A DNA stretch of 64,000 nt. Source: Tenacibaculum aiptasiae. GTDB taxonomy: Bacteria; Bacteroidota; Bacteroidia; Flavobacteriales; Flavobacteriaceae. A model generated the notes under the pieces. It was not told where the DNA came from, made no database searches, and saw only the letters and a program-made list of their open reading frames with translations. The stretch spans positions 124,220 through 188,219 of the forward strand of contig NZ_WAAU01000012.1 of NCBI RefSeq assembly GCF_008806755.1. Direction: 5' to 3'. A program made the position numbers and the translations under genes. Positions 1 through 9,172 of this stretch are shown here, piece after piece; within the stretch, counting starts at the first letter, position 1; each line of letters starts with the position of its first letter.

Positions 1-113
1 TTTATCTGGAAGAATTTACTCTCATTCTTCTCTTTGTATTTGTATGTCTACAAAAAAATATAGCTCTTGTATTTCAAATAAATTGCATCGATATCAAATT
101 ATAGAAGCATATT

Positions 114-1385
114 ATGAAAACTAAAAAACATTCTTTACTATTAATTACAATACTATTTTCTGTTATTATACTAGCTCAAAAAAAGAGTTCTCATAAATAT
201 TTTAGGCATCTAAAATATAATCATGTATCTCCTTACATTAAACTATCGGGGATATTTCCTATTGATAAAGAAACTGCTAAAAGCACCTCACATTATGTTT
301 TTACTTATAATAATGACCACAAACTAACTCTTATTACAAACAAGCATTATTTTACAGAAAGAAGGCACCCTTTAGGTTCTATAGGAGCTTACAAAACAGT
401 AATTACTTATAAAAATGGAAAAGAAACTCGTATTTTCTTGGATAAAAACAACAATAGAGTTACTAATGATAGAGCCGTTTTTAAAGAGGTATTTACTTTT
501 GATAAAAATGGAAACTATAGTCAACTAGAATTTTTCAATCTTGATGACTCTCCTATGGAATCTAACTGGAAAATTGCTAAATACATTTGGTTCAAAAAAA
601 ATAAGATGATTATTGAAAAAAGATATAATCTAAAAAATGAACCTCAAAATATATCTACTTATTTTGAATTTGGTACCACTGGTATGAAGTTTAACAAAGA
701 TGGTAGTCCTATTGCAAACTATAATTTAAATAAGGATTTACAAATAACAAACAATTCTTTTGGAGTAGCTTCTTATCAAGATATTTATGATAAAAACGGA
801 AATCATATAAAATATACTTACCATGATAAAAACAACAAACTTGTTATGAATCAGTTTGGTTTTTCTGTAGGTATAAAAGTATATGACTCTATAGGAAACT
901 ATATAAAACAACAACATTACGATACTAATAATAAGTTATTAAGACAAAGGACCATACCTAACAATCAATATGTTTCTTTGAGTAAAAAAGCATCGAAAAA
1001 AGATAGTTTAGAAATTAAACGAATCTCTTTAGGTTATTTAATTGCTTTACAAGATTTAAAACCTGAATTAATGAAAGAAGTAATGAATGATAGTTTAAAT
1101 AAAGTTACTGTTGGATTTAATAGAAAAATTAGAAAAGAAGTTGCTAGAGCTACCTCTAAAGAAAGAATGATTGAGAACGCTAAAAATTGGAATAAATCAA
1201 ATACTAAATTCCCTTCTACACCTAATAATCAAATAAAAATATTAGACATATATCATCGAATTGCGACTGTAAAACTATATTCAGATAATTGGGTTGAATA
1301 TTTACACTTAATCAAGTTAGATGGTAAATGGAGTATTATAAATTTATTGTGGCAACATAAAAATGTAAAAATGTACCCTTTTTAA
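114..1385 (+). CDS. exported protein with DKNGN-type repeats and C-terminal NTF2/lumazine-binding-like domain
   Basis: The protein has 423 residues. An N-terminal hydrophobic stretch (residues about 7-21, ending ILAQ) is a Sec signal peptide with no lipobox Cys, so the product is periplasmic or exported. Residues about 100-290 carry short degenerate repeats built on Y/F-D-K/S-x-G-N (for example YDKNGNHIKY and YDSIGNYIKQ), an arrangement seen in beta-strand repeat proteins. Residues about 300-423 resemble the NTF2-like putative lumazine-binding family common in Bacteroidota, with the ending YLHLIKLDGKWSI..NLLW. The ligand is unknown. It is transcribed alone and ends at a hairpin shared with the convergent gene. 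The exported location is well supported; the C-terminal family call is moderate. Confidence 0.8.
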   Translation: MKTKKHSLLLITILFSVIILAQKKSSHKYFRHLKYNHVSPYIKLSGIFPIDKETAKSTSHYVFTYNNDHKLTLITNKHYFTERRHPLGSIGAYKTVITYKNGKETRIFLDKNNNRVTNDRAVFKEVFTFDKNGNYSQLEFFNLDDSPMESNWKIAKYIWFKKNKMIIEKRYNLKNEPQNISTYFEFGTTGMKFNKDGSPIANYNLNKDLQITNNSFGVASYQDIYDKNGNHIKYTYHDKNNKLVMNQFGFSVGIKVYDSIGNYIKQQHYDTNNKLLRQRTIPNNQYVSLSKKASKKDSLEIKRISLGYLIALQDLKPELMKEVMNDSLNKVTVGFNRKIRKEVARATSKERMIENAKNWNKSNTKFPSTPNNQIKILDIYHRIATVKLYSDNWVEYLHLIKLDGKWSIINLLWQHKNVKMYPF

Positions 1386-1401
1386 AAACTACTTTGTAAA
1401 T

Positions 1402-1437
1402 AAAAAGTCACTTCAAAAATAGAAGTGACTTTTTATT
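1402..1437. terminator. bidirectional intrinsic terminator
   Basis: A 13-base inverted repeat (AAAAAGTCACTTC and its complement, 7-base loop) has an A-run on one side and a T-run on the other. It lies between two convergent genes ending at 1385 and 1444 and can serve both. Confidence 0.8.
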
Positions 1438-1443
1438 TAAAAT

Positions 1444-2568
1444 TTACAATTTATTCTTCGCTATTTTGAGTCCTTCCTTCATTAACTTATCAAACTCAGA
1501 TTTAGGGTACTTCTTTATACCTTCTTCAAAAAACTTAACAGCATTTTTATAATCTTTATGCTTTAAATAGAATTGAGCTAATCTGTTTTTCCAATAGGCA
1601 CTATCATATCTTCTCGTATCTAAAACATCTTTAAACTCTTCCATAAAAAAGCTAAAGTATTTAAAATTGTCACGTCTCCATGCTAACCATATCAATGAAT
1701 TCTTAGTGCTATTATCTATTTTACCATTACCTCCAAAACGTTTAGCTCTTTCTTTAAAAAAAGACTTTAAATACGAAATTCCTCCCGCTTTTTCATAAGC
1801 TTCAATACTTTCAAAAACTAAGGAATCATAATTATGATAATAATACATAATCCCTTTGTACATTGCTAAATGTGGCATTGTTTCATGCACTTCATCGTTA
1901 AATAATTCATATTTCCAAAGTAAATTTTCGGGGTTGTGTTTTTTTAATCCTTTACTAAACGCTTCTGTTGATGCTATATAATAAATATCCTTCTTAGAAT
2001 TCGCTATGTATAGATATACATCTTTAGTCGATTTAAAATTTTTAATAATTTTCTCAGATGCAAAGCCCCCATCAGTTATAATACCACCACTAAACAATTC
2101 GTTCTTTTCTAAAATAAGTTTACTAACATAATATGCTGCTGCTTCCCATCCATATATAATTCGTTCATTAGTAGTTCTAAAATTACCATCTATGAAACTA
2201 ATCACTTCTTTCTCTAAAAATGATGTAAACTTTGTTCTCTCATTATTAAACAAGGTTCTTCTTAATGGGTTTTTATTTTTAATTCCAACAATAATCATTT
2301 CTGGAATGGCTCCAGGAGTCCTTAATGATTTTTGAATTCCTACTCCATTTGTAAAAAACCACTGTCCGTCCAAAATATACATTACTGGATACCTTTCCTT
2401 TGAACTATTATAACTATCAGGTAAATAAACTTGAATTTCTCTATTTTCATTTAAGATAGTTGATTCAATTATATAATTAGTACCAATGGTTATTTTATCA
2501 TCTTTCTTTTGAGAATAAGAATGAAATGTAATCAATAACGTTAAAATTAAAATTGCTTGTTTAACCAT
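1444..2568 (-). CDS. secreted esterase-D-like alpha/beta-hydrolase lacking the nucleophile Ser, with TPR tail
   Basis: The protein has 374 residues with a signal peptide (residues 1-19, ending SYSQ). Residues about 25-250 follow the putative esterase (esterase D / enterochelin esterase) fold, including YLPDSYNSSKERYPVMYILDG and the later MIIVGI strand. At the nucleophile elbow, where the family has G-x-S-x-G, this protein has G-W-E-A-A, with Glu142 in place of Ser. The usual acid/His pair is also not obvious. The C-terminus (about 325-370) reads as a tetratricopeptide repeat. It is probably a non-catalytic binding protein or an enzyme with altered chemistry. It is monocistronic. Confidence 0.75.
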   Translation of the reverse strand: MVKQAILILTLLITFHSYSQKKDDKITIGTNYIIESTILNENREIQVYLPDSYNSSKERYPVMYILDGQWFFTNGVGIQKSLRTPGAIPEMIIVGIKNKNPLRRTLFNNERTKFTSFLEKEVISFIDGNFRTTNERIIYGWEAAAYYVSKLILEKNELFSGGIITDGGFASEKIIKNFKSTKDVYLYIANSKKDIYYIASTEAFSKGLKKHNPENLLWKYELFNDEVHETMPHLAMYKGIMYYYHNYDSLVFESIEAYEKAGGISYLKSFFKERAKRFGGNGKIDNSTKNSLIWLAWRRDNFKYFSFFMEEFKDVLDTRRYDSAYWKNRLAQFYLKHKDYKNAVKFFEEGIKKYPKSEFDKLMKEGLKIAKNKL

Positions 2569-2653
2569 AGTTTGAATAGTTTTTTCTCAAATTTAAAAAT
2601 ATAGTTATCATATAATTAACATTTTAGCTTCTTTATAAATATTTTAACTAAAA

Positions 2654-5600
2654 TTATAATTTTACCATATTATCCACTAAATTTTCATCTGATCTGGTAC
2701 CATAAGGATCGATTGCAATATATTTTGGTTTTTCTTTTACAATTATTTTCATTTCTGTTTCTCCCTTTTTTATTTGGGTTAACTTATAATGAAGTATGCT
2801 ACTTTTATTTTTAACTTCTGAAGGATGTTTGGTAAAAACTCCAAGCCTAATAGGTTCATTTAATGAAATTTCTTTTATCTCCCCATTATTTTTTGTTTCA
2901 AACTTATTCGCTTTTATTTTTACAGACACTTCATAAGTTCCATCATTTAACTTTTTATAATCACCACTTTCAATACCTAAATCATAAGTGATTACCCTTT
3001 TAAACCAGTCATCTACAAGATTATAATACTTAGTTGGAGTTTTCTTATATACACATTTTAAAAATTCAATAGAAGTTACTTCCAATGTATTTGTTTTTCT
3101 ATACTTATCAGTTAATTCCTTTATAACTTCATTAACTTTTTCTTCTCCAATTAAATCTTTTAAAGCTAGCATTACTGTTAATGCCTTCCCATAAGAAATA
3201 TAACCTTGTCCAAACACTTTATATACTGGTGGTTCTAAGTCACCTGCATAGGCTCTTCCTCTAAAATATCTACTTCTTGCATTTTCTACTAATTCATAAA
3301 CAGCAGTTTTTCCATATAATTTTTCTAATATTACAGCTTCTGTATACTTTGCGAATCCTTCTGTAAATAATGATCCTCCTGGAACTGGCTTTGAAGATAG
3401 AGTGTGCCCCCACCACTGATGAGCTACCTCATGTATTGTTCTCTTAGCTACTAAATTAAAAGTATCTTCATCTCTTATATCACATAAATATAATCGATCT
3501 TCTACCATGCTAATAATTCCAGGGTGTGCAAATCCTCCAAAAGACCAATGTGAAGGTACTTCTGCTATTCTTACATAATCAAAATTGTATTTTCCAAAAT
3601 TTGCTTGACAATAATCTAAAGTTTGTTTAGTACTCTCTTCTATGTCTTTTATATTAAAATAATGGTTTTCATCAAAAAACTGCTCTATTGAAACCCCTTT
3701 ATAGTTTACCTTTTTAGTTTTATATTTTGCTGAAAAATATGCAACCATTGGTATTACTTCCCCTTTTGTTTTATAATGATAATAATTTCTATTATTCTCT
3801 ATCCATGTTTTCAGTAATTTACCTGAACTTATTCCTGTTTGATTTTTTGCAGTAGATAATATAACTTCAAATGGAATTTTTTCATTTTTGTAATCTTCAA
3901 ATTCAATATGAGTATCGGAATTATCTTCTTCTTTTCTTTTAGGTAAATTTCTTTTTTCTCGTTCTATTTTATCTGAAATTTCCAAATTGGCATTATATCC
4001 TAAAACAGGTTCAAAACTTTGATGCATTATATAAGTTCCATTCTTTAGAATTGAATTATCTTCCTCATATACTTTCAATGACTTACTTATTTCATAAGAG
4101 TATTTTATAGAATGATTAGGCTTTAATGGAGTTTTCAGTTTAAAATTATAAGTTCCGTAATTGGTGTCATGATTTACTAAACTTGCATTTTCGATAGTAA
4201 TATCTTGCAATGGTATTCTCTCAGTTATAAACACTTCTTTTAATGGCTTATCACTTTTGTTTTTCAATAAATAATAAGCCTTAACAGTATATTTTTGATT
4301 TTCGGGATAAATAGCTACTTCTGTTTTTATTGAAACAGGATATAAACGTTCTAAACTTTCATACTGCTTAAACTTACGTTCATAATTTTCTCTAAAACTT
4401 AGTCTATTTTCTACAGTAACATAATCAGAAATAATATTCGTATTTCTATATATCAAACTTGCACTACTTACAAATAACAACAATAAAACTAAGCTAATTA
4501 CTTTCTGAACTTTAGTCCAATTATACTTAAACTCATTTATTTTACTTAAAAAGATTGTATTACTCCCCCTATGCCATAACTTAAAAGAAAGTACTACTAA
4601 CAAACTCCCAAAAGTTGCCCAGTATATTGCTAAATGATGAAACATTTTTACCCCATAAACACCATTCATATTAGTATATGCTGCTCTTGGCATAAAACCA
4701 ATATTAGTTAAAGGATGCTCCAAACCAAGTAGATTAGCTTTAAAACTTAAAATAACTAGTAAACCAGAAATTCCCATTCCTAAATACTTACTTTTTGCTA
4801 TACTATTTATAAATAATATAATCATACAAAATATAACTAATTGTAGTCCGTAATAATAGAATAGAGAGAGATACACTCCTAGTTCAAAGTTTGTATATCC
4901 AAAACTTATCTGAAATGCAATACACATTAAAATTCCAGTTACTATTAAAATAATTGGTAATAACAGTATTGCAAAAAACTTGGACAGAAAAAACACACTG
5001 TTTTTAATTGGAGTAGCATCTATGATAAGATTAAAGTTTAAGTTTCTTTCTTTCCAAATTATTTCTGAACTATAAAAAACAATTAAGATCAAACTAAAAA
5101 TAGTTAATGGATCTACAATCAACTCAATAAGTTCATTTGTATAGGGATATAAGCTAACATTATATTCTCCTCCACTTGTAATAGTCGAATATAATTCTGA
5201 AAAAATAATAAAAAGCCACATTAATAACACTGCTAAAAAAGGTAAGCTTTTAAAAACGTTTTTTAGTTCCAACTTTAACAAAGAAAAAAATGCTAATTGT
5301 TGCGCTTTAAAATTATGAACTGTTTTTAGGGGATTATATGCTGTTTGTTGAACATTACTTATTTGTTGTATCTTTTCTTTTTTTACTTTCTTCGTTATTT
5401 TTCTAAAAGAAAATATTTTATAAGTGATTAAAAGAAAAATTAAACTACTTACAATCCAAACGAATCTATTTAATAAAAACAAGCCTGAAAACGACAATAA
5501 TTGAGTATTCTTTTGATATGGTGTCCAATATTGTGTTTGTTCAAAAAAAGCTGCAATTCCAAAAGGATCTAAAACTGCTGCCAAACGCATTGCTTCTGGT

Positions 5601-6208
5601 GAAGCAGGAACTGATTGAGCTAATAGAGGGGAATTTAAAAACATAGAACAAACAAAATATAGCATGTAAACAAATACTGCACTTGCATAAGTTGCAACAC
5701 TATTCTTAGTAATAGTACTCACAGAAAAAATTACGGCTGAACTAATAAAAATATTTGGTAAAATCATATACAGCCACGGCTGTAAATAAGTTAGTATTTG
5801 AAAATCTCCAATACGTTCAGGATCTAAATCAAAAAAATAGTTTCCTACTATATATCCTAGCATAAAAGGACTGAATGCTAAAGCACTAAAAAGAAAAGTT
5901 CCTAAAAATCTACTCCAGAAATAATATCGTTTTTTAATTGAAGAACTATAAATTAATCCTTCCATATGATATTGTTTATCTCTTAGCATTGCACTAATAG
6001 CAAAAAACATAATTATGAATACACTTCCTAAAGTAAAAATCCCTGTATGAAAATATACCTGATAAACCGCGTTAAAATTTACTCCTTTTGGCGCAAATCC
6101 TTGTTTCCCTATAAAAATTCCTAAAACAAAGAATAAAAGAACAAACAATGGAAAAGCTTTTTGCTTTAATTGATAAAAAAACTCAAAGTCTAATAATTTT
6201 CTAAACAT
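2654..6208 (-). CDS. ABC-2 type permease fused to M1-family zinc aminopeptidase
   Basis: The protein has 1184 residues. The first about 600 form two ABC-2-type permease halves with some twelve hydrophobic segments, starting LLDFEFFYQLKQKAFPLFVLL. After a last membrane segment near residue 590 comes an extracytoplasmic M1 gluzincin domain with the zinc motif H926-E-V-A-H930 and a third ligand Glu950 in TEGFAKY, followed by a typical M1 C-terminal helical part. This fusion is a recognised Bacteroidota architecture. It sits 3 bases downstream of its ATPase gene, so the two make one transporter. Substrate unknown; a peptide is plausible because of the peptidase. The divergent LytTR system is the likely regulator. 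Confidence 0.9.
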   Translation of the reverse strand: MFRKLLDFEFFYQLKQKAFPLFVLLFFVLGIFIGKQGFAPKGVNFNAVYQVYFHTGIFTLGSVFIIMFFAISAMLRDKQYHMEGLIYSSSIKKRYYFWSRFLGTFLFSALAFSPFMLGYIVGNYFFDLDPERIGDFQILTYLQPWLYMILPNIFISSAVIFSVSTITKNSVATYASAVFVYMLYFVCSMFLNSPLLAQSVPASPEAMRLAAVLDPFGIAAFFEQTQYWTPYQKNTQLLSFSGLFLLNRFVWIVSSLIFLLITYKIFSFRKITKKVKKEKIQQISNVQQTAYNPLKTVHNFKAQQLAFFSLLKLELKNVFKSLPFLAVLLMWLFIIFSELYSTITSGGEYNVSLYPYTNELIELIVDPLTIFSLILIVFYSSEIIWKERNLNFNLIIDATPIKNSVFFLSKFFAILLLPIILIVTGILMCIAFQISFGYTNFELGVYLSLFYYYGLQLVIFCMIILFINSIAKSKYLGMGISGLLVILSFKANLLGLEHPLTNIGFMPRAAYTNMNGVYGVKMFHHLAIYWATFGSLLVVLSFKLWHRGSNTIFLSKINEFKYNWTKVQKVISLVLLLLFVSSASLIYRNTNIISDYVTVENRLSFRENYERKFKQYESLERLYPVSIKTEVAIYPENQKYTVKAYYLLKNKSDKPLKEVFITERIPLQDITIENASLVNHDTNYGTYNFKLKTPLKPNHSIKYSYEISKSLKVYEEDNSILKNGTYIMHQSFEPVLGYNANLEISDKIEREKRNLPKRKEEDNSDTHIEFEDYKNEKIPFEVILSTAKNQTGISSGKLLKTWIENNRNYYHYKTKGEVIPMVAYFSAKYKTKKVNYKGVSIEQFFDENHYFNIKDIEESTKQTLDYCQANFGKYNFDYVRIAEVPSHWSFGGFAHPGIISMVEDRLYLCDIRDEDTFNLVAKRTIHEVAHQWWGHTLSSKPVPGGSLFTEGFAKYTEAVILEKLYGKTAVYELVENARSRYFRGRAYAGDLEPPVYKVFGQGYISYGKALTVMLALKDLIGEEKVNEVIKELTDKYRKTNTLEVTSIEFLKCVYKKTPTKYYNLVDDWFKRVITYDLGIESGDYKKLNDGTYEVSVKIKANKFETKNNGEIKEISLNEPIRLGVFTKHPSEVKNKSSILHYKLTQIKKGETEMKIIVKEKPKYIAIDPYGTRSDENLVDNMVKL

Positions 6209-6211
6209 AGC

Positions 6212-7099
6212 TTACTTCTTTTTTTGGTTATATAGTGTAGAGAAATAATAATCTTCTAAACTCGGATTAATCATTTCAAAATCTAACTCAGGTTTGCTAT
6301 TAGATAAAACTCTAATTTGAGTTTCTCCAGAGATTAACTTTGTTGAAATTATATTGAACTTATTTTTATAAAATTCAATTTCTTTTTTAGCAATAATTTT
6401 ACTCCATACCTTTCCTTTTATACTCTCAACTAATTCTTTAGGATTTCCTTGAGAAATAATTTTTCCTTCAGAAAGAATTGCCATTCTTGGACACAAGTTT
6501 CTAACATCTTCAACAATATGAGTTGAGAGAATTACAATAACATTTTCCCCTATTTCACTTAAAAGATTTAAAAAGCGATTACTTTCTTCTGGATCCAAAC
6601 CAGCTGTAGGTTCATCCACTATTATTATTTTTGGACTTCCTAATAAAGCTTGTGCAATTCCAAATCGTTGACGCATTCCTCCAGAAAAAGTATATACTGC
6701 TTTCTTTCTATGCTGATATAAATTTACTTGTTGCAATAAAGCTTTAACTTGTTCTTTTCGTTCTTTTTTATTTAAAATACCTTTTAATACTGCTAAATGA
6801 TTTAACAATCTTTCTGCTGAAATTTTTGGATACACTCCAAATTCTTGAGGCAAATAACCTAAACACTTTCTAATTTCATCTGGTTGTTTTACAATATCTA
6901 TTTCGTTAAAAAGAATACTTCCTGATGTTGGTTTTTGTAAAGAAGTAATAGTACGCATTAAAGAAGATTTCCCTGCTCCATTTGCTCCTAACAACCCAAA
7001 CATACCATTGGAAATTTCAATATCAATTCCATTAAGAGCTTTTACTCCATTAGAATAAGTTTTGCTAAGATTTTTTATTATTAATGTATTCATTTGCAA
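6212..7099 (-). CDS. ABC transporter ATP-binding protein
   Basis: The protein has 295 residues. It is the nucleotide-binding subunit that powers the permease/peptidase protein encoded 3 bases downstream. Visible motifs in order: Walker A GANGAGKSS near residue 40, signature FSGGMRQR near 140, Walker B IIIVDEPTAGLD, and the switch His in STHIVEDV. The C-terminal about 75 residues are an extra domain of the type seen in drug and lantibiotic exporters of the CcmA/NatA class. A second Met at residue 3 (position 7093) is an equally good start. The gene is divergent from the sensor kinase at 7305. Confidence 0.92.
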   Translation of the reverse strand: MQMNTLIIKNLSKTYSNGVKALNGIDIEISNGMFGLLGANGAGKSSLMRTITSLQKPTSGSILFNEIDIVKQPDEIRKCLGYLPQEFGVYPKISAERLLNHLAVLKGILNKKERKEQVKALLQQVNLYQHRKKAVYTFSGGMRQRFGIAQALLGSPKIIIVDEPTAGLDPEESNRFLNLLSEIGENVIVILSTHIVEDVRNLCPRMAILSEGKIISQGNPKELVESIKGKVWSKIIAKKEIEFYKNKFNIISTKLISGETQIRVLSNSKPELDFEMINPSLEDYYFSTLYNQKKK

Positions 7100-7292
7100 T
7101 GATAATTTTTAAATTATATCACGAATGTCTACTGCTATTTTTCTCTTTCAAATAAAAAATGATGTATACTTTTATTTTTACATCATATAAAACAGTATTG
7201 ACTTTATACCATAGTTGAACATTAAAACATATATGTTTATCTAAAAAATAATACTGTACATCAATATTATTGTAAAAACTCAACAACATTAG

Positions 7293-7300
7293 TAGTTTTG
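7293..7300 (+). promoter_or_regulatory. Bacteroidota -7 promoter box, predicted leaderless start
   Basis: TAGTTTTG matches the Bacteroidota sigma-A -7 consensus TAnnTTTG and ends only 4 bases before the ATG at 7305. Transcription would begin at or very near the start codon. Confidence 0.55.
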
Positions 7301-7304
7301 AAGT

Positions 7305-8432
7305 ATGATTCAGTTTATAAAAAAATACAAAGCCTTTTTTATAGCATTAATAATTATTCCTATTATTTATTTACTTGATTTAATTGGCTTTTTAAATATA
7401 CCTACTAAAAGGCCTTTTGAAGTTTTTCTTGTTACACTATTTTGGTTTTTAGTCATTGCGCTTCCAATTCATAATTACCACTATCTAAAACATAAAAAAA
7501 AGACATTTATTAAAATAGGAGTTTTATTACTTCTCTTCTTTTTTGCATTACTTGTAGATACCTCTATGAAATTACCAGATAATCCAATAACATTTATTTT
7601 ATTAAGTGGGTTTTGGTTAGGAATAGCTTATTTATTAGTCCCTACATTTATTTTAAAATATTGGAAGTTTATTCTATTTCTTTATCTTCCTTTATTTATC
7701 TATTTCCTTTATTTACGCTTGTTTTCTGGTGATTTAGAAGCTTATCTAAAAATTAAAAAAGATTTTCCTTTTTACATATTCTTTATTCCAATTCCTCTTT
7801 TCTTTTTTCTTTGGGTTTTTGAACAATGGAAATGGTTACAAAACTTAAAAGCTGAAAAAACAAAAACAGAATTATCTTTATTAAGAACTCAGATAAACCC
7901 TCATTTTTTCTTTAATACTTTAAATAACTTATATGCTTTAACAGTCAAAAATTCTAAACAAGCCCCTGAAGTAATTTTAAAGCTATCAGACATGATGCGT
8001 TATACTATTTACGAAGGAGAAAATGAGAAAGTAAGCATTAAAGAGGAAATTACATATTTAAAAAACTATATTGAATTACATAAAATTAGGTATAAAAAAA
8101 CCGTAGATATTATATTTAATCATAATGTAGATCCCGAATTACATATCGCTCCGTTATTATTTATTATTCTTTTAGAAAATGCTTTTAAACACGGAATAGA
8201 AACACTTACAGAAGATGCTTTTGTACACATAAATTTATATGAATCTAACAATTATATTTGCTTTGATGTAGAGAATAATTTTGATTCTAAAGAACTAAGC
8301 AAATCAAATGGAATTGGTTTAAATAATTTAAAAAAGAGACTATCATTGTTATATAATAATCAACATGAATTTTCAATTAAAAAAACTGAAAATATCTATA
8401 AAACTACTTTAAAAATAAAAAAACATGCTTAA
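7305..8432 (+). CDS. LytS-type membrane sensor histidine kinase
   Basis: The protein has 375 residues. Residues 1-180 hold about six membrane segments with short loops and no large periplasmic sensor. The cytoplasmic part is the His_kinase family (PF06580): the phosphoacceptor His200 lies in INPHFFFNTLNNLY and the ATP-binding N box is LLENAFKHG. The stop overlaps the response regulator gene by 8 bases, so the two are translationally coupled. The pair is divergent from the ABC/M1 exporter across about 200 bases, a layout typical of transporter-sensing systems. Confidence 0.9.
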   Translation: MIQFIKKYKAFFIALIIIPIIYLLDLIGFLNIPTKRPFEVFLVTLFWFLVIALPIHNYHYLKHKKKTFIKIGVLLLLFFFALLVDTSMKLPDNPITFILLSGFWLGIAYLLVPTFILKYWKFILFLYLPLFIYFLYLRLFSGDLEAYLKIKKDFPFYIFFIPIPLFFFLWVFEQWKWLQNLKAEKTKTELSLLRTQINPHFFFNTLNNLYALTVKNSKQAPEVILKLSDMMRYTIYEGENEKVSIKEEITYLKNYIELHKIRYKKTVDIIFNHNVDPELHIAPLLFIILLENAFKHGIETLTEDAFVHINLYESNNYICFDVENNFDSKELSKSNGIGLNNLKKRLSLLYNNQHEFSIKKTENIYKTTLKIKKHA

Positions 8433-9126
8433 ATATATTATTATTGATGATGAGCCTTTAGCACATGAAATTATAGAAGAATTCTGTAGCATGTTACCAC
8501 ATTTACAATTAGAACAAAATTGTTATAATGCCATAGAAGCTATAAAGTTTTTAAATGAGAACACTGTTGACTTTATGTTTTTAGACATCAACATGCCTAA
8601 ATTAAAAGGTTTAGACTTTCTAAAAACATTAACAAATCCACCTAAAACAATTATTACTACAGCTTATAAAGAGCATGCTATAGAAGGCTTTGAATTAAAT
8701 GTAGTGGATTATATTTTAAAACCATTCAGTTTTGATCGTTTAGTAAAAGCAATTAATAAAGTTTCTAAATCGCAAGAATCGAAAACTACTATTAAAGAAG
8801 TTACTAGTACCAATACTCCATCTAACCGTCTCTTTGTTAAGGGAGACAAGAAGCATCATCAAATAGATCTAAAAAATCTGTTATTTATTGAAGCATACGG
8901 AAATTACACTAAACTTTTTTTAAATGATGAAATGATTATAAGTCATGAAAAAATATCTCACTATGAAACTATTTTAGAATCTTCTCTCTTTTTAAGAGTA
9001 CATAAGTCGTTTATTATAGCCTTAGATAAAATAAAGTTCATTGAAGGAAATAGAATCATTATCGATAATCATAAAGTACCTATAGGTCAAACTTATAAAA
9101 GCACTGTAAGTAAGTTATATAATTAA
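8425..9126 (+). CDS. LytTR-family response regulator
   Basis: The protein has 233 residues. The N-terminal receiver domain has the acidic pair D8-D9 and phosphoacceptor Asp54 (FMFLDINMP), with Lys in YILKPF. Residues about 133-233 are a LytTR DNA-binding domain (LFVKGDKKHHQIDLKNLLFI, later FLRVHKSFIIAL). It is the partner of the kinase it overlaps and probably controls the divergent ABC/M1 operon and itself. No binding site was identified with certainty in the intergenic region. Confidence 0.92.
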   Translation: MLKYIIIDDEPLAHEIIEEFCSMLPHLQLEQNCYNAIEAIKFLNENTVDFMFLDINMPKLKGLDFLKTLTNPPKTIITTAYKEHAIEGFELNVVDYILKPFSFDRLVKAINKVSKSQESKTTIKEVTSTNTPSNRLFVKGDKKHHQIDLKNLLFIEAYGNYTKLFLNDEMIISHEKISHYETILESSLFLRVHKSFIIALDKIKFIEGNRIIIDNHKVPIGQTYKSTVSKLYN

Positions 9127-9172
9127 CTCTTTCACTTTTTTTTCATAGATTTATGGCAAACCGCTTACATTT

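Noticed and set aside
1..113. Possible gene fragment at the left edge
   Set aside because: No frame with family-like sequence; it probably holds only the promoter region of the first gene.
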